This document shows positions 1 through 12,928 of a stretch of 64,000 nt of DNA, in pieces (position 1 is the first letter of the stretch; each line of letters begins with the position of its first letter). The notes under the pieces were generated by a model. That model ran no database searches. It had not been told where the DNA came from and saw nothing but the letters and a program-made list of their open reading frames with translations. A program made the translations under genes and the position numbers. The DNA is from Sindora glabra. Its lineage: Eukaryota > Streptophyta > Magnoliopsida > Fabales > Fabaceae. The DNA lies in assembly GCA_020226215.1 (NCBI GenBank), contig CM035227.1, forward strand, positions 103,833,732 through 103,897,731, in the 5' to 3' direction.

Positions 1-507
1 ACTGCTCACAAAGTGAAATCTAAGCTCAGACTTACGACTAGAAGCGGAAGAAGAATGGAGACGCTTCTGCTACTCTTCTTCTTCAGAATAGGCTGCCATC
101 CACAGATTACCCAAACTCAAGGAGCAAAATATTTTAAATTTGAAAGATTAAAATTGTTAAAAGGACTCAAATTCCATTTATGTTTTATTTGTTTTGACAA
201 AAAATTTTTTTTTAGAAATATAGTCATAAATTATTAAAATAATAAAAAATAATTTACATATTTAATATTAAATATAATATATTTTGTGAAAGATAATTTC
301 TTTTTTAAAGAGAAAATTATTTTCCTTTTCTACCATAATTATAAATATCAATTTTTTAATTAAAGATATAAGAATACATAATAATTATTCATTGATATAA
401 AAAATTATGTAAAAATTTTCTTTCGAAAAATAAGCGTAACCTCAAACTCAATGCAACTAAGTTGTAATTAAACGGCTAGATGTGGAAAATGGTTGCAGAT
501 TTTAGAC
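1..507. other. Left edge, AT-rich flank with no gene model
   Basis: The first 130 bases have mixed composition and then give way to AT-rich DNA. A 74-codon open frame starts at 13 on the + strand, but its second half is AT-rich filler without motifs. On the minus strand the first 100 bases look like a pyrimidine-rich leader of a gene lying off the left edge, but nothing proves this. I see no splice-supported exon. Confidence 0.4.
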
Positions 508-634
508 AGGTACTTACTATGGTGCTCCTAGGAGTTTGGTGTTCGGGGTGGTGTGGTAAAATACAAGCCACTGGATGAAATTACGCTTAGACACACAGGG
601 TACCAAACCCCTAAAGGTACCTTAGAATTCACCT
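508..634. mobile_element. MITE copy A (shortened right arm)
   Basis: This is one of three related short inverted-repeat elements in the window (also 25291-25465 and 46447-46620). It starts AGGTACTTACTATGGTG and ends CCTTAGAATTCACCT, which are imperfect inverted repeats of each other. The left arm shares the core GGTAAAATACAAGCCA with the other copies, but the inner part of the right arm is missing. The flanks are TTTAGAC on the left and CTTAGAC on the right, a probable 7-bp target duplication with one mismatch. It lies about 400 bp upstream of the macro-domain start codon. The element class was not determined. Confidence 0.75.
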
Positions 635-1047
635 CTTAGACATTCCCAAGAATCACAATTTTTTATATGATTTTAGCTGAAAATTTTCTATATCCCGACC
701 TAAATCTCATTCAATGGCAAGAAAGCCATTATAATTTTTAATCTCGTAGATATTACATTACATTACAATTTTAAGTATATGAATTAATATATTATTAATA
801 AAATAAAACTAATTAATAACTATCTTTTTTTCAGTTGAGTGAGAGTAAAAATACAATTGAAGTGAAATATGCAAGTATTTCTCTTGATTTTGCTAATCAA
901 ACATCTTCAACAAATGGGAGATTTCCACGTAGAGGTAGTAACTCCAGCTCACCTCAACTCACCGCACTGCAACCGTTTCTCCTGTCGGTCTCTTCTTCTA
1001 ACACTGACGTGAGATCAGCCACTACAAAAGAGAATCAGCGAATCAAA
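635..1047 (+). promoter_or_regulatory. Upstream region and leader of the macro-domain gene
   Basis: AT-rich DNA between MITE copy A and the first in-frame ATG at 1048. Base composition becomes mixed from about 920, with a pyrimidine-rich stretch near 960-1010 that suits a 5' leader. A TTG-initiated open frame runs through here from 835, but the family gives no support for coding before 1048. No unambiguous TATA box is claimed. Confidence 0.4.
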
Positions 1048-2810
1048 ATGACCAGCATTTGGTCTAGAGTTCTCGCACTTGGAGCAGTACAGGGTTCCCG
1101 ATTTCTCCGAACAAACCCTAGCCCGTCAAGCTTTCCCATTCATCAAATCCGAAATCGGACCCTCTTGAAATTTCCCTTCCCGGCATCATCGTCTTCTTTA
1201 TCATCCATCTTATCTTGTCGAATGGCATCTACTGTGTCAAATGGAGGAGACGCCGTCGTCCGATTCCCGTTGTCTCCGACGAGCGCTTTGGTTATTCAGA
1301 AGGGGGATATTACTCGGTGGTTCATCAATGGATCTTCCGATGCTATAGTATATTTCCTCTGTTATTTTCGTCTTTTATTTGCTGGTTTACTTCAAAAATT
1401 TAGAACATTTTTTCCCTTTGTTTCTTCTGTACAGCCCTCGTGTCTTAGCTGTTTTGAACTCAGCTTCCTTACGACTATATTCCTGATTAGTCAGCTCAAA
1501 TATATCAGTATAATTATGCGTTGAAAGTTTTTGTGATTATTTCAAGCAACATATTTATTTTTGCATATTGATGGATATCCAATGTAGGTGAATCCAGCCA
1601 ATGAGCGAATGCTTGGAGGTGGTGGTGCGGATGGAGGTAGTTGATTTAAAATATGTGCACTCCTGATTGAGTATTTTTCAGTTAAGTCGAACTGATGTCA
1701 CGTGAACCGATTGATGATTCTTAAATCTGTCTTTCAGCAATACATAGAGCTGCTGGGCCAGAACTTCTTGCAGCATGCTACAGTGTTCCTGAAGTCAGAC
1801 CTGGTGTTCGCTGCCCAACAGGAGAAGCTAGGATCACTCGGTAAGTGCTTCTAGTTTAACAGTTATCCATAAAGTGTGATGTAGTCTATCTAATTCTGCC
1901 TGTGTCTTATGGTGATATAGTTGCTTTACTTATTACTATGCAGAGGTTTTAGACTGCCTGCTTCTCATGTTATTCATACGGTTGGACCAATCTACAATTC
2001 TGATAGTAATCCTTCTGCTTCTCTAGCAAGTGCTTACAGGTAATGCTATCAGGTTTTGGAGGGATTTTTCTTCGTGTTATTATGCTTTTATTTTGATATA
2101 GTTACTGGACTGGGTATGTTGGTCATTATTATTGAATATTAAGTTTATCTCCTTAATGTTAATTACAGGAATAGCTTGAGGGTCGCAAAAGAAAACAGCA
2201 TTGAGTATGTTGCATTTCCGGCCATATCTTGTGGTGTCTATGGGTAAGTTCATATGGCAGAAACTGGCATTCTGATGTATTCAAACTATATAATCTGATA
2301 ATCAGTATGGTTTTTGAATCCGATGCATAGTACTTCTTCCTCTCTGTTGCTGAAATCAAAATATTGTTAATATACAAGATTTTGTTGCAAGTTTACTACC
2401 CTTCTAAATTATTATTTCAGATATCCTTATGAGGAGGCTGCCAAAGTGGCCATTTCTACCATCAGAGAATTTCAGAATGACCTTAAGGAGGTATTACATT
2501 TAATTTGATTCTGTTTTATGTCATAAACTATGCAAGAATTAGTAAGTACATATTTGGATTTATAATTTTTTTTGCATGATTTCACATTCACATAATTTGA
2601 TATAGATTTATGAATCAGCTGCCTGTTGTTCGAGTTGAAAGCTATGAGTTTTACTGATGAAGATAATTATAACTGAATGTTTAGTATGGAATGTTTATTA
2701 TGGACTGTTCATTTACAGCTAAATATTCGTTTCAGGTCCACTTTGTTCTGTTCTCGGCTGATATTTATGATGTGTGGATTAACAAGGCAAACGAAGTGCT
2801 GAAAGATTAG
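1048..2810 (+). CDS. Macro-domain protein (MacroD-type ADP-ribose hydrolase-like), 255 aa, 7 exons
   Basis: Coding exons are 1048-1347, 1588-1636, 1738-1840, 1944-2039, 2169-2243, 2421-2490 and 2736-2810, all GT..AG with matching phase; the stop is TAG. The protein has a Ser/Arg-rich N-terminal extension (residues 1-58) and then a complete macro domain. Visible motifs are GDIT (87-90), NPAN (102-105), the Gly-rich loop GGGGADGAIHRAAG (110-123) and SCGVYGYP (203-210), which form the ADP-ribose pocket in MacroD proteins. The family hydrolyses O-acetyl-ADP-ribose, ADP-ribose 1''-phosphate or protein-linked ADP-ribose; which substrate applies here cannot be read from sequence. A second in-frame ATG (1222, Met59) starts just before the conserved part, so the first 58 residues may be an organelle transit peptide. 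The closest plant relative I recall is Arabidopsis At2g40600. Confidence 0.9.
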
Positions 2811-5443
2811 CATGTTCCATCAGCTTTTGGTCCACTGAATCTGAGTGCCAGAATCATCTGGAAACTTGCTACTACACATTATCGGATTTCAAATGGTTGT
2901 AGATAGGAAGGAGATATCAGTTTGATCACCTAGTTGAGGATGTAATAACTTTCCTGGAAAAGATCAGAATGATACTCGTTGTGGTTTTATGCTATATATG
3001 ATCCGCTGGATTGTAAATGAGACCCACTGCAAACCACGATGCTCCTGTGTAAAATAATAGGAAGTGGCCACTCCTTTTTGGTTTTATGAAGATTCGGGTT
3101 CTGATTGTCTCGCACTGGAACTGTTTCTAGTGTTTGGTACTATAAAGAACAGATTTGTGCCGGCATGGTACTTGCTATCGAAGTAAATGGAATGTGTTGA
3201 AGAAAACCAAGTGATTTGGATTTGACATTTATCTTAAATCACCTCTTGTCTGGGTCTGGGGAAATATATCTAAATCCATAGTACCGAAATTCTTAATCCT
3301 ATTACCTATTGTATCTTGAAAGGACAATAATAACTCCTTTATATTAGGATTCAATTGGTCATAATATCAAAACAAAACACATCTGATTTGTCAGATACCA
3401 TAGACAACAGAATTAAAATTTCCTAGTGTTATGTAAGAAACAGAAATACCTCGTTTAGGGCATTACATTACTTATAAAGCAATTACTATTCAACTATCAA
3501 TTTTGTTTTGAGTAAAATATATCGCTTTTTCCCCTAATTTCTCTTAATTGTGTGGTCTTTCATTGTAATTTCAAATTTTATAGTCAATTCATTTAACGGA
3601 GATACGTGAACAATATTTCATTTTTTATTTCTTTATTTGTCTTATTATAAATTTCTCAAAAAGTATTTATGAAAAAGTCAATTGTACCCTTCTTTTTATT
3701 TTGTAATCCAAAATAATTTCTCATTTTCAAATTTTCTTGCTTTTTGTTTGCTCTCTCAATCACAGACAATTAGGACTTTGCAATAATAGAAGCTTGGAAA
3801 ATGTGAGTTGGCATACTCTACAAACTAACATTGGGTAAAGGCTTAAACTTGATTATTTTGGATATATCTACTTGATTTAGTAGGGTTTGAAATTCTATGA
3901 TGTAAACAAATTTGGGGGAAAAGGTCTTTAGTTTTTGATAGATTTGCTTTATTTTGGATTTTACTCTATTTAGTTTTTAGAAAGCCAAGTTCAAGTCGAG
4001 AAAATGACATTCAATGTGATTTAAGGAGGCATTTTTTAGATGGAGGGTGTTTGGATAGAGGGTCTTGTCACTAACATTGACTTTTGCAACCATGGTAATA
4101 TGTTGCTCGAAGCCTTGAATCTTAACATTTCACTTGTTCATAATATTTTCGAAGTGTACTTTTATTTTTTTCATTGATTGGGTCTTTTTATGCTTGCAAA
4201 CTTTTTAAAATAAGTTGAACATGCCTTACGGGATTTACCTTGATTACTTGGCCATTCAAATTCAAAGGAACTAGAGCAACAACAAAAGTTCCCTTTTCCA
4301 TGAACCTTTTTTCCGATAGCATTCTCTCTGCCTTTTTCTAGTCATTTATTTATTCCCGTGATTTTCTATTTATTCTTCTCTATGATGATTTTATCTTGAA
4401 AATTTCCAATCAAGTTCCCTTTTCTTCCCCCTCCATTTAATAGATTCATCATTTAAGTTGTTATTAAATCTATTCCCCTTCCTCCAATTCAATTTTATTT
4501 TTTCTCAATTGTGAAGTAGCATAAAGCCCCTTCCGGATTAGTCAAGAAAACTTCATTCGTTAGAGTAATTAAACTATATACATCATTTGAACTCCAATGG
4601 GATCTAACCCAAAAAAAGAAAAAAAAAAAACCCTCTATAATGCAAGTGCCGCAAATTTAGCATCTTCATAATAACAAGCGGAAGCTCACCAATCAAATTA
4701 TTGTTGTACAATACTTAAAAGATTCTTGAACTAGGAAAATTCAAAGGGGAAAGTGAGATTGAAGACATAATTAGAAAGCTTGAGGAAATGAAGGCTCACA
4801 GGGGCGATACAAAGTTTCAATTTAAAGCCACTAGGAAACTTCAGAGGAAAAAAAAAATCAAATCCGTTGACTAAACCATGCTATGCACCGTCAATTAAAA
4901 AAGAACTTATGTTTAGTATTATTTTTATTTAAGGGAAGGGGAATGTAAAATTTAAAATTAAAGGAGAGGTTCATATAATTAAGATAAACTTCAAGGAAGT
5001 CGGTGTATCTCATCTTTTTGTTTTCTGTGCCATGTCCATCACAAACACAAATGATGAACTCATGAAAAATTACTAGCCACCGGCTTTTTCAATGTCTATA
5101 CATATCTCTTTTCTCAATGAACTCATGAATTTTAGGGCCGAAGGCAACGGGGCAAGCCAACAAAAAATAAAATTCCTCGGGTTTCAATATCTTCTCTTCC
5201 CCTATCTTTGCCATCTGTACAATCCCGACGGCTTTTACAGCAAATTTCAAGAGATAAAGACAAAGTTCTAGATCTAAATTTTCCAAATTAGGCCCAGCAA
5301 ATGCAAACAAGCACAGCAAAGGACTCCAGAGCAGCCCCTCGACTACATAATTCTCCCCTAAATGTGAGGTGAAGTACAAAGATATATAACACCAAGCTAC
5401 ACTGAAATTGCTGATTTCCATATATAAACTGGGGAACCTTCAA
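2811..5443. other. 3' flank of the macro gene and intergenic DNA
   Basis: From 2811 to about 3060 the sequence resembles the macro gene's 3' UTR. The rest is AT-rich intergenic DNA with no coding signal I can support. A 110-codon minus-strand frame at 5089-5421 lies directly downstream of the reticulon stop and is most likely 3' UTR of that gene. Confidence 0.5.
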
Positions 5444-8337
5444 TCATGAATCTTTGTCCTTGGCTATATGCCGGGGGAGTCTGTTAAAAACACTCTCATC
5501 TACTATTCTGTAATGTTTTGAAAATTGTTGGTGTATCTTTCCACAACACTTATCTACAGAATCTCCATATTTGCAGTATAATGCAGGAGCGGTAATTAGT
5601 ACGAGGGTTCCTGCCACCAATAAAGAGGAGATGGAGATGCAAATAAAACAATTTAACATAGAGCAAAGAGCTTATATATAAAATCCCTTCCCCGTTCTGA
5701 CGTTTGGAAGGGTCGCATATGCTCTGTTTAAAGAGACTCACTGTTGAACAAGTGACTTAGCACACAAGTCTGCCAATGAATATATAATAAATTAACAAGG
5801 TAAACTATGATTGCCTGCGTCGGATCTGACTTATAGCCCATAATCATGTCATGCAAACATTTAAGTAGTTTAAGCACACGATCAACATATAATACTGCAA
5901 GAATTTTGAGAAGGTTCTCCATTTAATACAACATTGCATGGAACTAGAGAACTTTACATCTCTACATAATTGACCACAATGACCTCCCACCAGAAACCAA
6001 ACAAAAAGGAAAAAGCAGATGAAAATGAGTGATAACAAGAAAAAGGCAGGAAACCAAATATAAAAAGAAGTCTCAGCTTAGCAAACAATACCAATATATG
6101 AGAGGGTGAAAAAAGAGAAGATGCTGCCAATGACAGATAAGAGCCACAAACAGAACACCACCTGTCACGTACACAATAATTCACCCAATTAACTATCTAC
6201 TTTTTACTAACTCAATCACAAACACATTATATAAGATTACTGTGAGCTCATTCTACATACAAAATTGCATATTTTGTAGCCAAAAGATCTACAAGCCATA
6301 AATAACTGTAAAACAATCGATATTATGAACATAGGCACTCATATAGAAAGAAAATGAAGAATTAGTAAGAACTGCCCCATCAGTAGAGGCTCTGGAAAGG
6401 AACACACGGCCCACATTTCCCGTAGTCGTGGCCATAAAATTTCATATTATTATTGTTGGGTTTGTTTAACTGAAAACATTTTGGATATGAAAGCACTCAG
6501 TCTCAGACTAGTTTCGTCATTCAAGAAAATATGAATATCTTTAGAAAAAGACTCCTTACTTGTATGGGTCATGCTTTTCAAGTCATAATGCCTAAGAAAT
6601 AGAGCTCCCAACTACGAAAATATGTTGCAATGAAACTAACCTTAAAAAAAATTCTAAAATCTTTGCCAAGAGTGATGTCATGAGCCATAAGGAGCATATT
6701 ATTAACTTTAGCCCGAAAAGATGCAGCTGCATTATTGACCATTTCCTCTGACACTACTAGCTCTGGTAATGCTGGTGGTGGTCTGTATGATAAGAGAAAA
6801 GATTCCCATAGACAGTGTTATTGCTTGAAAAAAATGAAAAAGTTCAAAAAAATACAACTTTGAGGGTAATTAGCCATACTTATTCCTCAAGGCAGCATAA
6901 TTAGCATGCAGAAATGATACTATGATCAAAATCAGCAAAACATCTGAACAAATTGTTAAAAAAGGCAAACCAGTCCTCTCCAGCAGAAGCCAAGCAAGTG
7001 TCGCAACAACAATGGCACCAAAGGAAACATACCACTGCTTCCACAATAAGATATCAGCAACTAGAACAGAGAAGGGAGAGCCAGAGTCAAGAACTAAAGC
7101 AACACACTAGAGTAACACATTCGCAAAATAAATACGAGCATGCAACAAGCTCTTCCAAGAAGCCTTTCCAACTTCCAAGTCAATATAAATAATCAAAAAC
7201 CTCATTTATTTAGAAAATCTAAATTTTTACTCGGATAACTTTCAATCCCAAATTCCAAGTTCCCAACCATTAAGATTACCCCTTAGAGCTGAATGAGAAT
7301 GGGTTGACAACATCAAGCTAATACAATCAAAAAGCTAAATCCCCAAAACTGAAAAGATGAAACTTGGCACATACATCTACATATCTTCTCTCCACTGCTG
7401 ACATCAATGCCATAGGCTAAATAAGAATAGATGAATTGTCAATATACAAGATTATCAGCTATATTTTCAATTTCAGAGCCCATTCTTTGTATCTTGAAAA
7501 TGATGCAATATGATTATGATGCTTGTCTCTTAAATCTTATGCATCAACTAGTGCTTGTCTCCTCTCTGTTAATGTTTTATGAAATCAGCTTTGCTTACTG
7601 ACATATAATTTAAAATTTCCAATCCATTACAGAAGAATACTACTCCCCACCTTCTTTGCATGCTAGCCAAACTAGTAGTGCCACTATCATCTATTATTTG
7701 ACGTTCACATTATCTTGTCTGTTACATTCACATGTTGAATGGTGCCCTAACATCAATTAAATCTTAAAATACAAATTCAGAGTTTAAACAGCTAAAAGGC
7801 CATAAGAACAATTTAATGAAACAACTGTTTTGAAATTTTCCCTGCCTACTCATGGCCACGGCACCATCCACCTGTCACTGACAGCAGAAGTGTAAGCAAA
7901 ATAAGTTCTCAAAGATTAAAGTCCAAGGAAGACCTATACATGGGAGGAAATCAACAACGCATGAAAATTAAAGACGGAGGAATTTTTTTCAGTAAAACTG
8001 TCCAGCTTCAAACTCCGAGTTTCATTAAACAAATCATATAACTCTTGCAGCAACAGGAAAGTCACCAACTTTAAAATTCCCAAGCAACAAATAACTAAGA
8101 TTCAGACCACTATCTTTCTGTGTTACACCCAAATGTACCCAAATGGGATTCAACAAGGAGAACAACAGTTGAAGATCTCTTACCTATACCTCCACCCATG
8201 CTATGGTGCATAGACGCTCGGCGGGCAGATGGAGTTTGCCCTGATGCTGCCGAGCCACCTGAGGTTGAAGTCAAAGTCGACAATTTTCTTCCATCTCCGT
8301 CACCTTCTGTGTTGTTCAAGTCTCGTGGGTTCTCCAT
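5444..8337 (-). CDS. RTNLB: Plant reticulon-like protein (RTNLB family), 237 aa, 5 exons
   Basis: Minus-strand exons are 8337-8184, 7060-6880, 6782-6641, 6161-6092 and 5610-5444, with GT..AG junctions and consistent phase. Residues 1-51 form a Ser/Gly/Asp-rich cytosolic tail. The reticulon homology domain starts at ADILLW (about 53), carries a long hydrophobic hairpin, then the linker KPPPALPELVVSEE, a second segment starting VVFCLWLLSVIGSIFSFFTL, and the family-typical ending LITAPALYCKYGDSVDKC followed by a basic tail. Reticulons wedge into the ER membrane and shape tubules; plant members also affect protein trafficking. The C-terminus is KDKDS rather than a clear KKXX retrieval motif. Which RTNLB subgroup it belongs to is uncertain. 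The ATG at 8337 is the first in frame. Exons 3, 4 and 5 are separated by introns of about 480 bp. Confidence 0.88.
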
Positions 8338-11300
8338 GAGTCGCGGTAACGAATCGTGTCTGCCTCAAGAATTGAAATTTATGAAGCACGAATTGTGGGA
8401 AAGTGGGGAGCTTCTAGAAGCTGGCTTGAACAGCCATCACCGGCGTCTCAGCCCCATACGAAGTACAGAACTTCCAACGCGGCGAGGACAGGCAGTGTCG
8501 GTTAATACGAAGGGGAGGAAATGAAAACGACAATGGGAAAGAGCCAAGCAATTTGCCCCGCTTGACGAGTATTTAGCACAATATACTATGATTTTTGTTT
8601 TCAACTTTTAAAAGAGAGAAGTATACATCAAAAATAAAAATACAATACAAATATAACTAAACTAAATAAAGACATACCTTTCCGTTTATTAATAAAAAAA
8701 ATTCCAATAAAAAAAATAAAAAGAGCCAAATAAATTTATTTAAAGCCTAAGAGAGGGAAGAGTAGGTAGTCTTTAAATCTTCCACACCTAAAATAAAATT
8801 TTAAATATAGATATCGTGAATAAATTACAAATTATAAATCATTCAATTTTTTAATAATTAAATTTAAGAATTATAATAATTTGATTAATAATTTATTTAA
8901 CTAATTAACAATATATATTATAAAAATATTCATGATGTTTTATCATAATTTTTTTTCATTTTTTATTATATATTATCAATCTATTCGAATCTTTGCTTTG
9001 TTAAGATTATAAAAAAATTAATTTTTTTTGTTATATTGGAGTCAAATATTAATATAATTTACAAAAATATAAACATATTTTTAAAATATTATTAAATATC
9101 TAATAAAATATTTATTATTTTTTATTAATATAGCTTGTTTTTATAACAAGTTTAAAATTAATAGAGTTGGTAAAGGAATCTTGTATTTTTTTTTTCATAT
9201 ATGAACCCTCCTCCAAACCCCATTCTTCTTAAAAAATAAAAAGGATTAAATTATATTTAGAGTAAATATAATCATTAATTATTATTTTTAAAAGTGATAA
9301 TTATTATAGTTTTGAAATTTTATAATTAACATCATTTATATTTTATTTTTATTATATTTTTAATATAAATAAAATATAATTATTTTTATCTCACTAAAAA
9401 GTAATTTAACTTGATTCTTTAGTATATAATTTGAATTTTATTCATTACATAAAAAAATTTATTCACTAATAAAAAAATTTAATATAATTGATTTTTGTAA
9501 ATATTAAAATTTATGCCTATTTTATATTTCATTATATAATTATAAATAATTATATATTTATCATATTATTTAATACAAATGATTTATTTTATGAAATATA
9601 TTATTAATATATAAAATTAATTATATTAAAATAAAATCATTACATACATTTTTATAATTTATTATTAATAATAGAACAATAAATAAGATATGATTAAATC
9701 TTATTTTAATTTTTATTTAGTTTCAAATTCATTTATTTACTAAGCAAGTTCTTCTGTAATCAAATATTTAATAAATACCATAATCATTTAAAACAAAAAT
9801 ATAAATTTTTTAATCAAATATAAATTTAAGAAAAAGTAAATTTAATTAAATAGATATTATATAAAAACATGGATTAGGATAAGAGTACTTGTTAATAATT
9901 ATTTTATGTAAAATTTAATCTTAATTTATTTTGTAAAATTTTACATTGTCAATAACTATTAATATTCTATTAATTAAGTTTCAGATATCATATTAGATAC
10001 AATAAGTCCATGCTCTCATTTTTTTTTACTTTTTACCTTTTATTTTAGTTATTTTACAAATTTATTTTTATAAAATTTTACATTAACCATAAAATATATG
10101 TTTGATGTTACTAATGAATCAGAAGTTAAATCATTAAAAAAATAAAAATAACTAAAAATTTTATTAAATATGAAAAAATTGTAGTAATTTCAATAACATG
10201 GTAAATGATATTACAAAATTTTGTTACATTATTTTGACATGTTAAAATAAAAAATTTTATTGAGTAAATTTATTTTTAGTTTCTAGAACTTAAATTGTCT
10301 TATTGATGTTATAAAAAAATAATTTTATGTTATTATTTATCATATATTTTTACCTTATTAAAAATTATTAAATTAATTTTACTAAAAATAACAATTTATG
10401 ATCATGTTTGCTTTTTTAAATAATACGACGTATTTTATATAAATTTTTTATTTAATAATAAAATATATGAAATTTTAATATTAATATTATTAAATAATTA
10501 CATTTTTATGATTTTTTTAATCACAAACCAACCAATATTTAGTAGAATGTAAATTAAGAAAAAGACATTGTGCAAACCATCTGAGGAAAATAAAAAAGAA
10601 AAATATTATATCTAATTTGTTAATATATATAATTAGCAAATGTAAAAAAGCAATTGAGAAAAAAAGAGAATTTTATTTTATTATCTTATTTAAGTAATAA
10701 ATAATATAAACCTCATAAATAGTACAAATAACAAATAATTATAATTATAATTATGATTATTATTAATTAAAATATCCATATCTAAACTTTTAATAGAATT
10801 ATCTTCAAATCATACGTTAATAAATGGTAATATTTAGCTTGGGGCAATTTCGAACTGTACTTTTATCTCATTCCCGATTTCACCGATCAATCTGGCTTTA
10901 AATTTTGTTCTCTGTACATTATTGAAATTTCACCTCACAACCTAGACCAAGTAGATCTGTCGTCTTATGAATGATTCATGGAGCAACTATGTTTGACCAA
11001 AATTAATGTTTCCACCCTTTGAGCTTCTAATCATATTTTGTCAAATTCCAATTCCCAAACTAGCAGCAATCCATTGTATATTCCTTATAGTTCTGCCGAT
11101 AAAACTTCATCGGGCTCAATCAATTTCGAAAAATCGGTGCATTATTATTCCGAGCAATTTTAATTAATTCTCAATAAGCAATCACCTTACCTTATAAAAG
11201 CAGGCATTATCTTTATTTATAAATTTTAAATACACACAATTAATATTTAATATTTAATATAATATAATAATATTAATATAAAATTATACAAAACTTATTT

Positions 11301-12811
11301 AATTAGTTTTAAATTAAAAAATAATTAAGATAATTTTGTTAATAATATAATTATTAAAATAAAAAATAATTTATTATTTAAAAATATCAGTAAAATAATA
11401 TTTTTTATTTCGCGTAATTGTTATAGATCAAAAACTTGCTTTGCAAAGCAAAAATTCACACCGAATTCATACTCAACCCCCCCCCCCCATCCCTAGTCCC
11501 ACTTAATATAGTTCCCTGTCATATTAGGAGATTATTTGCAAAATAATATTATTTGTGAATGTTAAGAATAAATGTTGACTTTATTTTCACGTGGAAATAA
11601 TCACAAGAAGGATTCATATGCGCATTTTTCTAAATTCATGCCATGCCTTTTTTTTTTCTCTTTTCATTTATTCATTATTTTTTTGTGAAAATTCATTATG
11701 TTTATTTTCGTAGTAGTTTCTTAATTATAATTTATTAATGATTTCTATAGTTATCATTACCCATTTATTTTTTTTTTACACTATTAATATACAAGAAGAT
11801 AATATAAAATCAACAAAATATTAATTAAAAATTATAAAATAATTTTAACAAATTCTTTCATATTGCAATACATAAACTATAATAAATATCAATGACAATT
11901 AGGTCAAGGAATTTGATCTCTTTAAATAAAATTTCAATTTCAAATTTTATGAATAGATAAAACTGTTATCGTAAGACTTTTGTTCCTATATTGAACTTAA
12001 CCCAACTTGACACCCAATTAATTGATATCCAATGGAACTATCGTATATTGAATCCTTGAAAATAAATAAAATTTAAATCCTTTATCTTTTGATTAAATTA
12101 ATTTTCATTTCTTGTCATCCATGATGAGGTCATCATTTTTAATTCCCTTGATTATCATTTTAGCTTTCTTTTTCCTAATTAATTAATTTTGATATTCTTT
12201 ATTAATTTATTAATTATCATTATCTGTTAACTATCATGATCGATTATCAATTACATAATCCTTGAAGGCCAAACTGAAAATGACGCCCATCGGAGCTATC
12301 ATTCTTAGACGTGGACTGCAAATGCAAAAGTTTGAGTACGAATTGTGGGTTTGATCCGTATTTGCTCATCGGAACCGAATCATTCACAAGTTCACAGTTC
12401 AGAGATAATACCAAAGTTTCGATCCTTTTCGACATTTTACATATCTTCTGTCCTCTCAATTCACCGAACCTCACCGGTTGATCTGCATTCTTACTCAACT
12501 TTCTAAAACAAAAGCTGCTCTCCCGGTCTAGGCAACCTTCCTTAATTGGAACGAGATAAAGCAAAAAACGCAATCAAAATAATCTTCTTCAATTTTTCCT
12601 CCAAATCCATCATTTGGTCGTAGATTCTTTTGTTACCAGGATGATTAGTGACTGCCTTCCTACCCACTACTTCCGTGATCCAAAATTGTAGATTTTCATC
12701 TCCATTTATATAGCCTTTGATCCTTCTTTCTCTATAATCACTGGATCTGAGGACATCCCCTAAGTTTCATCCCTTAATTTCTTGCCCGTCCGCTTCGCTA
12801 TCTGCTTTGAG
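8338..12811. other. AT-rich intergenic stretch, with mixed-composition island at about 10830-11170
   Basis: The first 200 bases are the upstream region of the reticulon gene. From about 8580 to 12200 the DNA is very AT-rich with many poly-A and poly-T runs. An island of mixed composition at about 10830-11170 has no open frame of note and no recognised similarity. A C-run (about 11480-11488) lies further on. A 108-codon minus-strand frame at 12247-12573 is unrecognised. The end of the stretch is the upstream region and leader of the transporter gene. Confidence 0.5.
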
Positions 12812-12908
12812 GTAACATCGTTGGTTTTGTTTCTTGGAATTCTCGTTTTCATGTCTGATATGCTTGACTTTTTGGATTTTTTTTTCTTGGGTGTTTTTTT
12901 TTTGGCAG
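12812..12908 (+). other. Probable 5' UTR intron of the transporter gene
   Basis: A donor (TTTGAG|GTAACA) and a T-rich tract ending in TTGGCAG frame a 97-bp intron 20 bases before the start codon at 12929. Leader introns are common in plant housekeeping genes. This is inferred from splice signals and the composition of the flanks only. Confidence 0.5.
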
Positions 12909-12928
12909 TCATTTGAGCAAGGACCGAG

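Noticed and set aside
5089..5421. 110-codon minus-strand frame just after the reticulon stop
   Set aside because: It lies where the reticulon 3' UTR must be, has no recognised motif and no separate promoter or splice support.
5728..6184. Overlapping minus-strand frames within 5728-6184
   Set aside because: They are shadow frames over reticulon exon 4 and its neighbouring intron; the correct frame gives VVFCLWLLSVIGSIF.
8120..8524. 134-codon + strand frame at 8120-8524
   Set aside because: Antisense shadow of the first reticulon exon and its leader; the minus strand carries the start codon and a proper donor.
12247..12573. 108-codon minus-strand frame upstream of the transporter
   Set aside because: Mixed composition made it look plausible, but there is no recognised domain and it lies in the transporter's promoter region.
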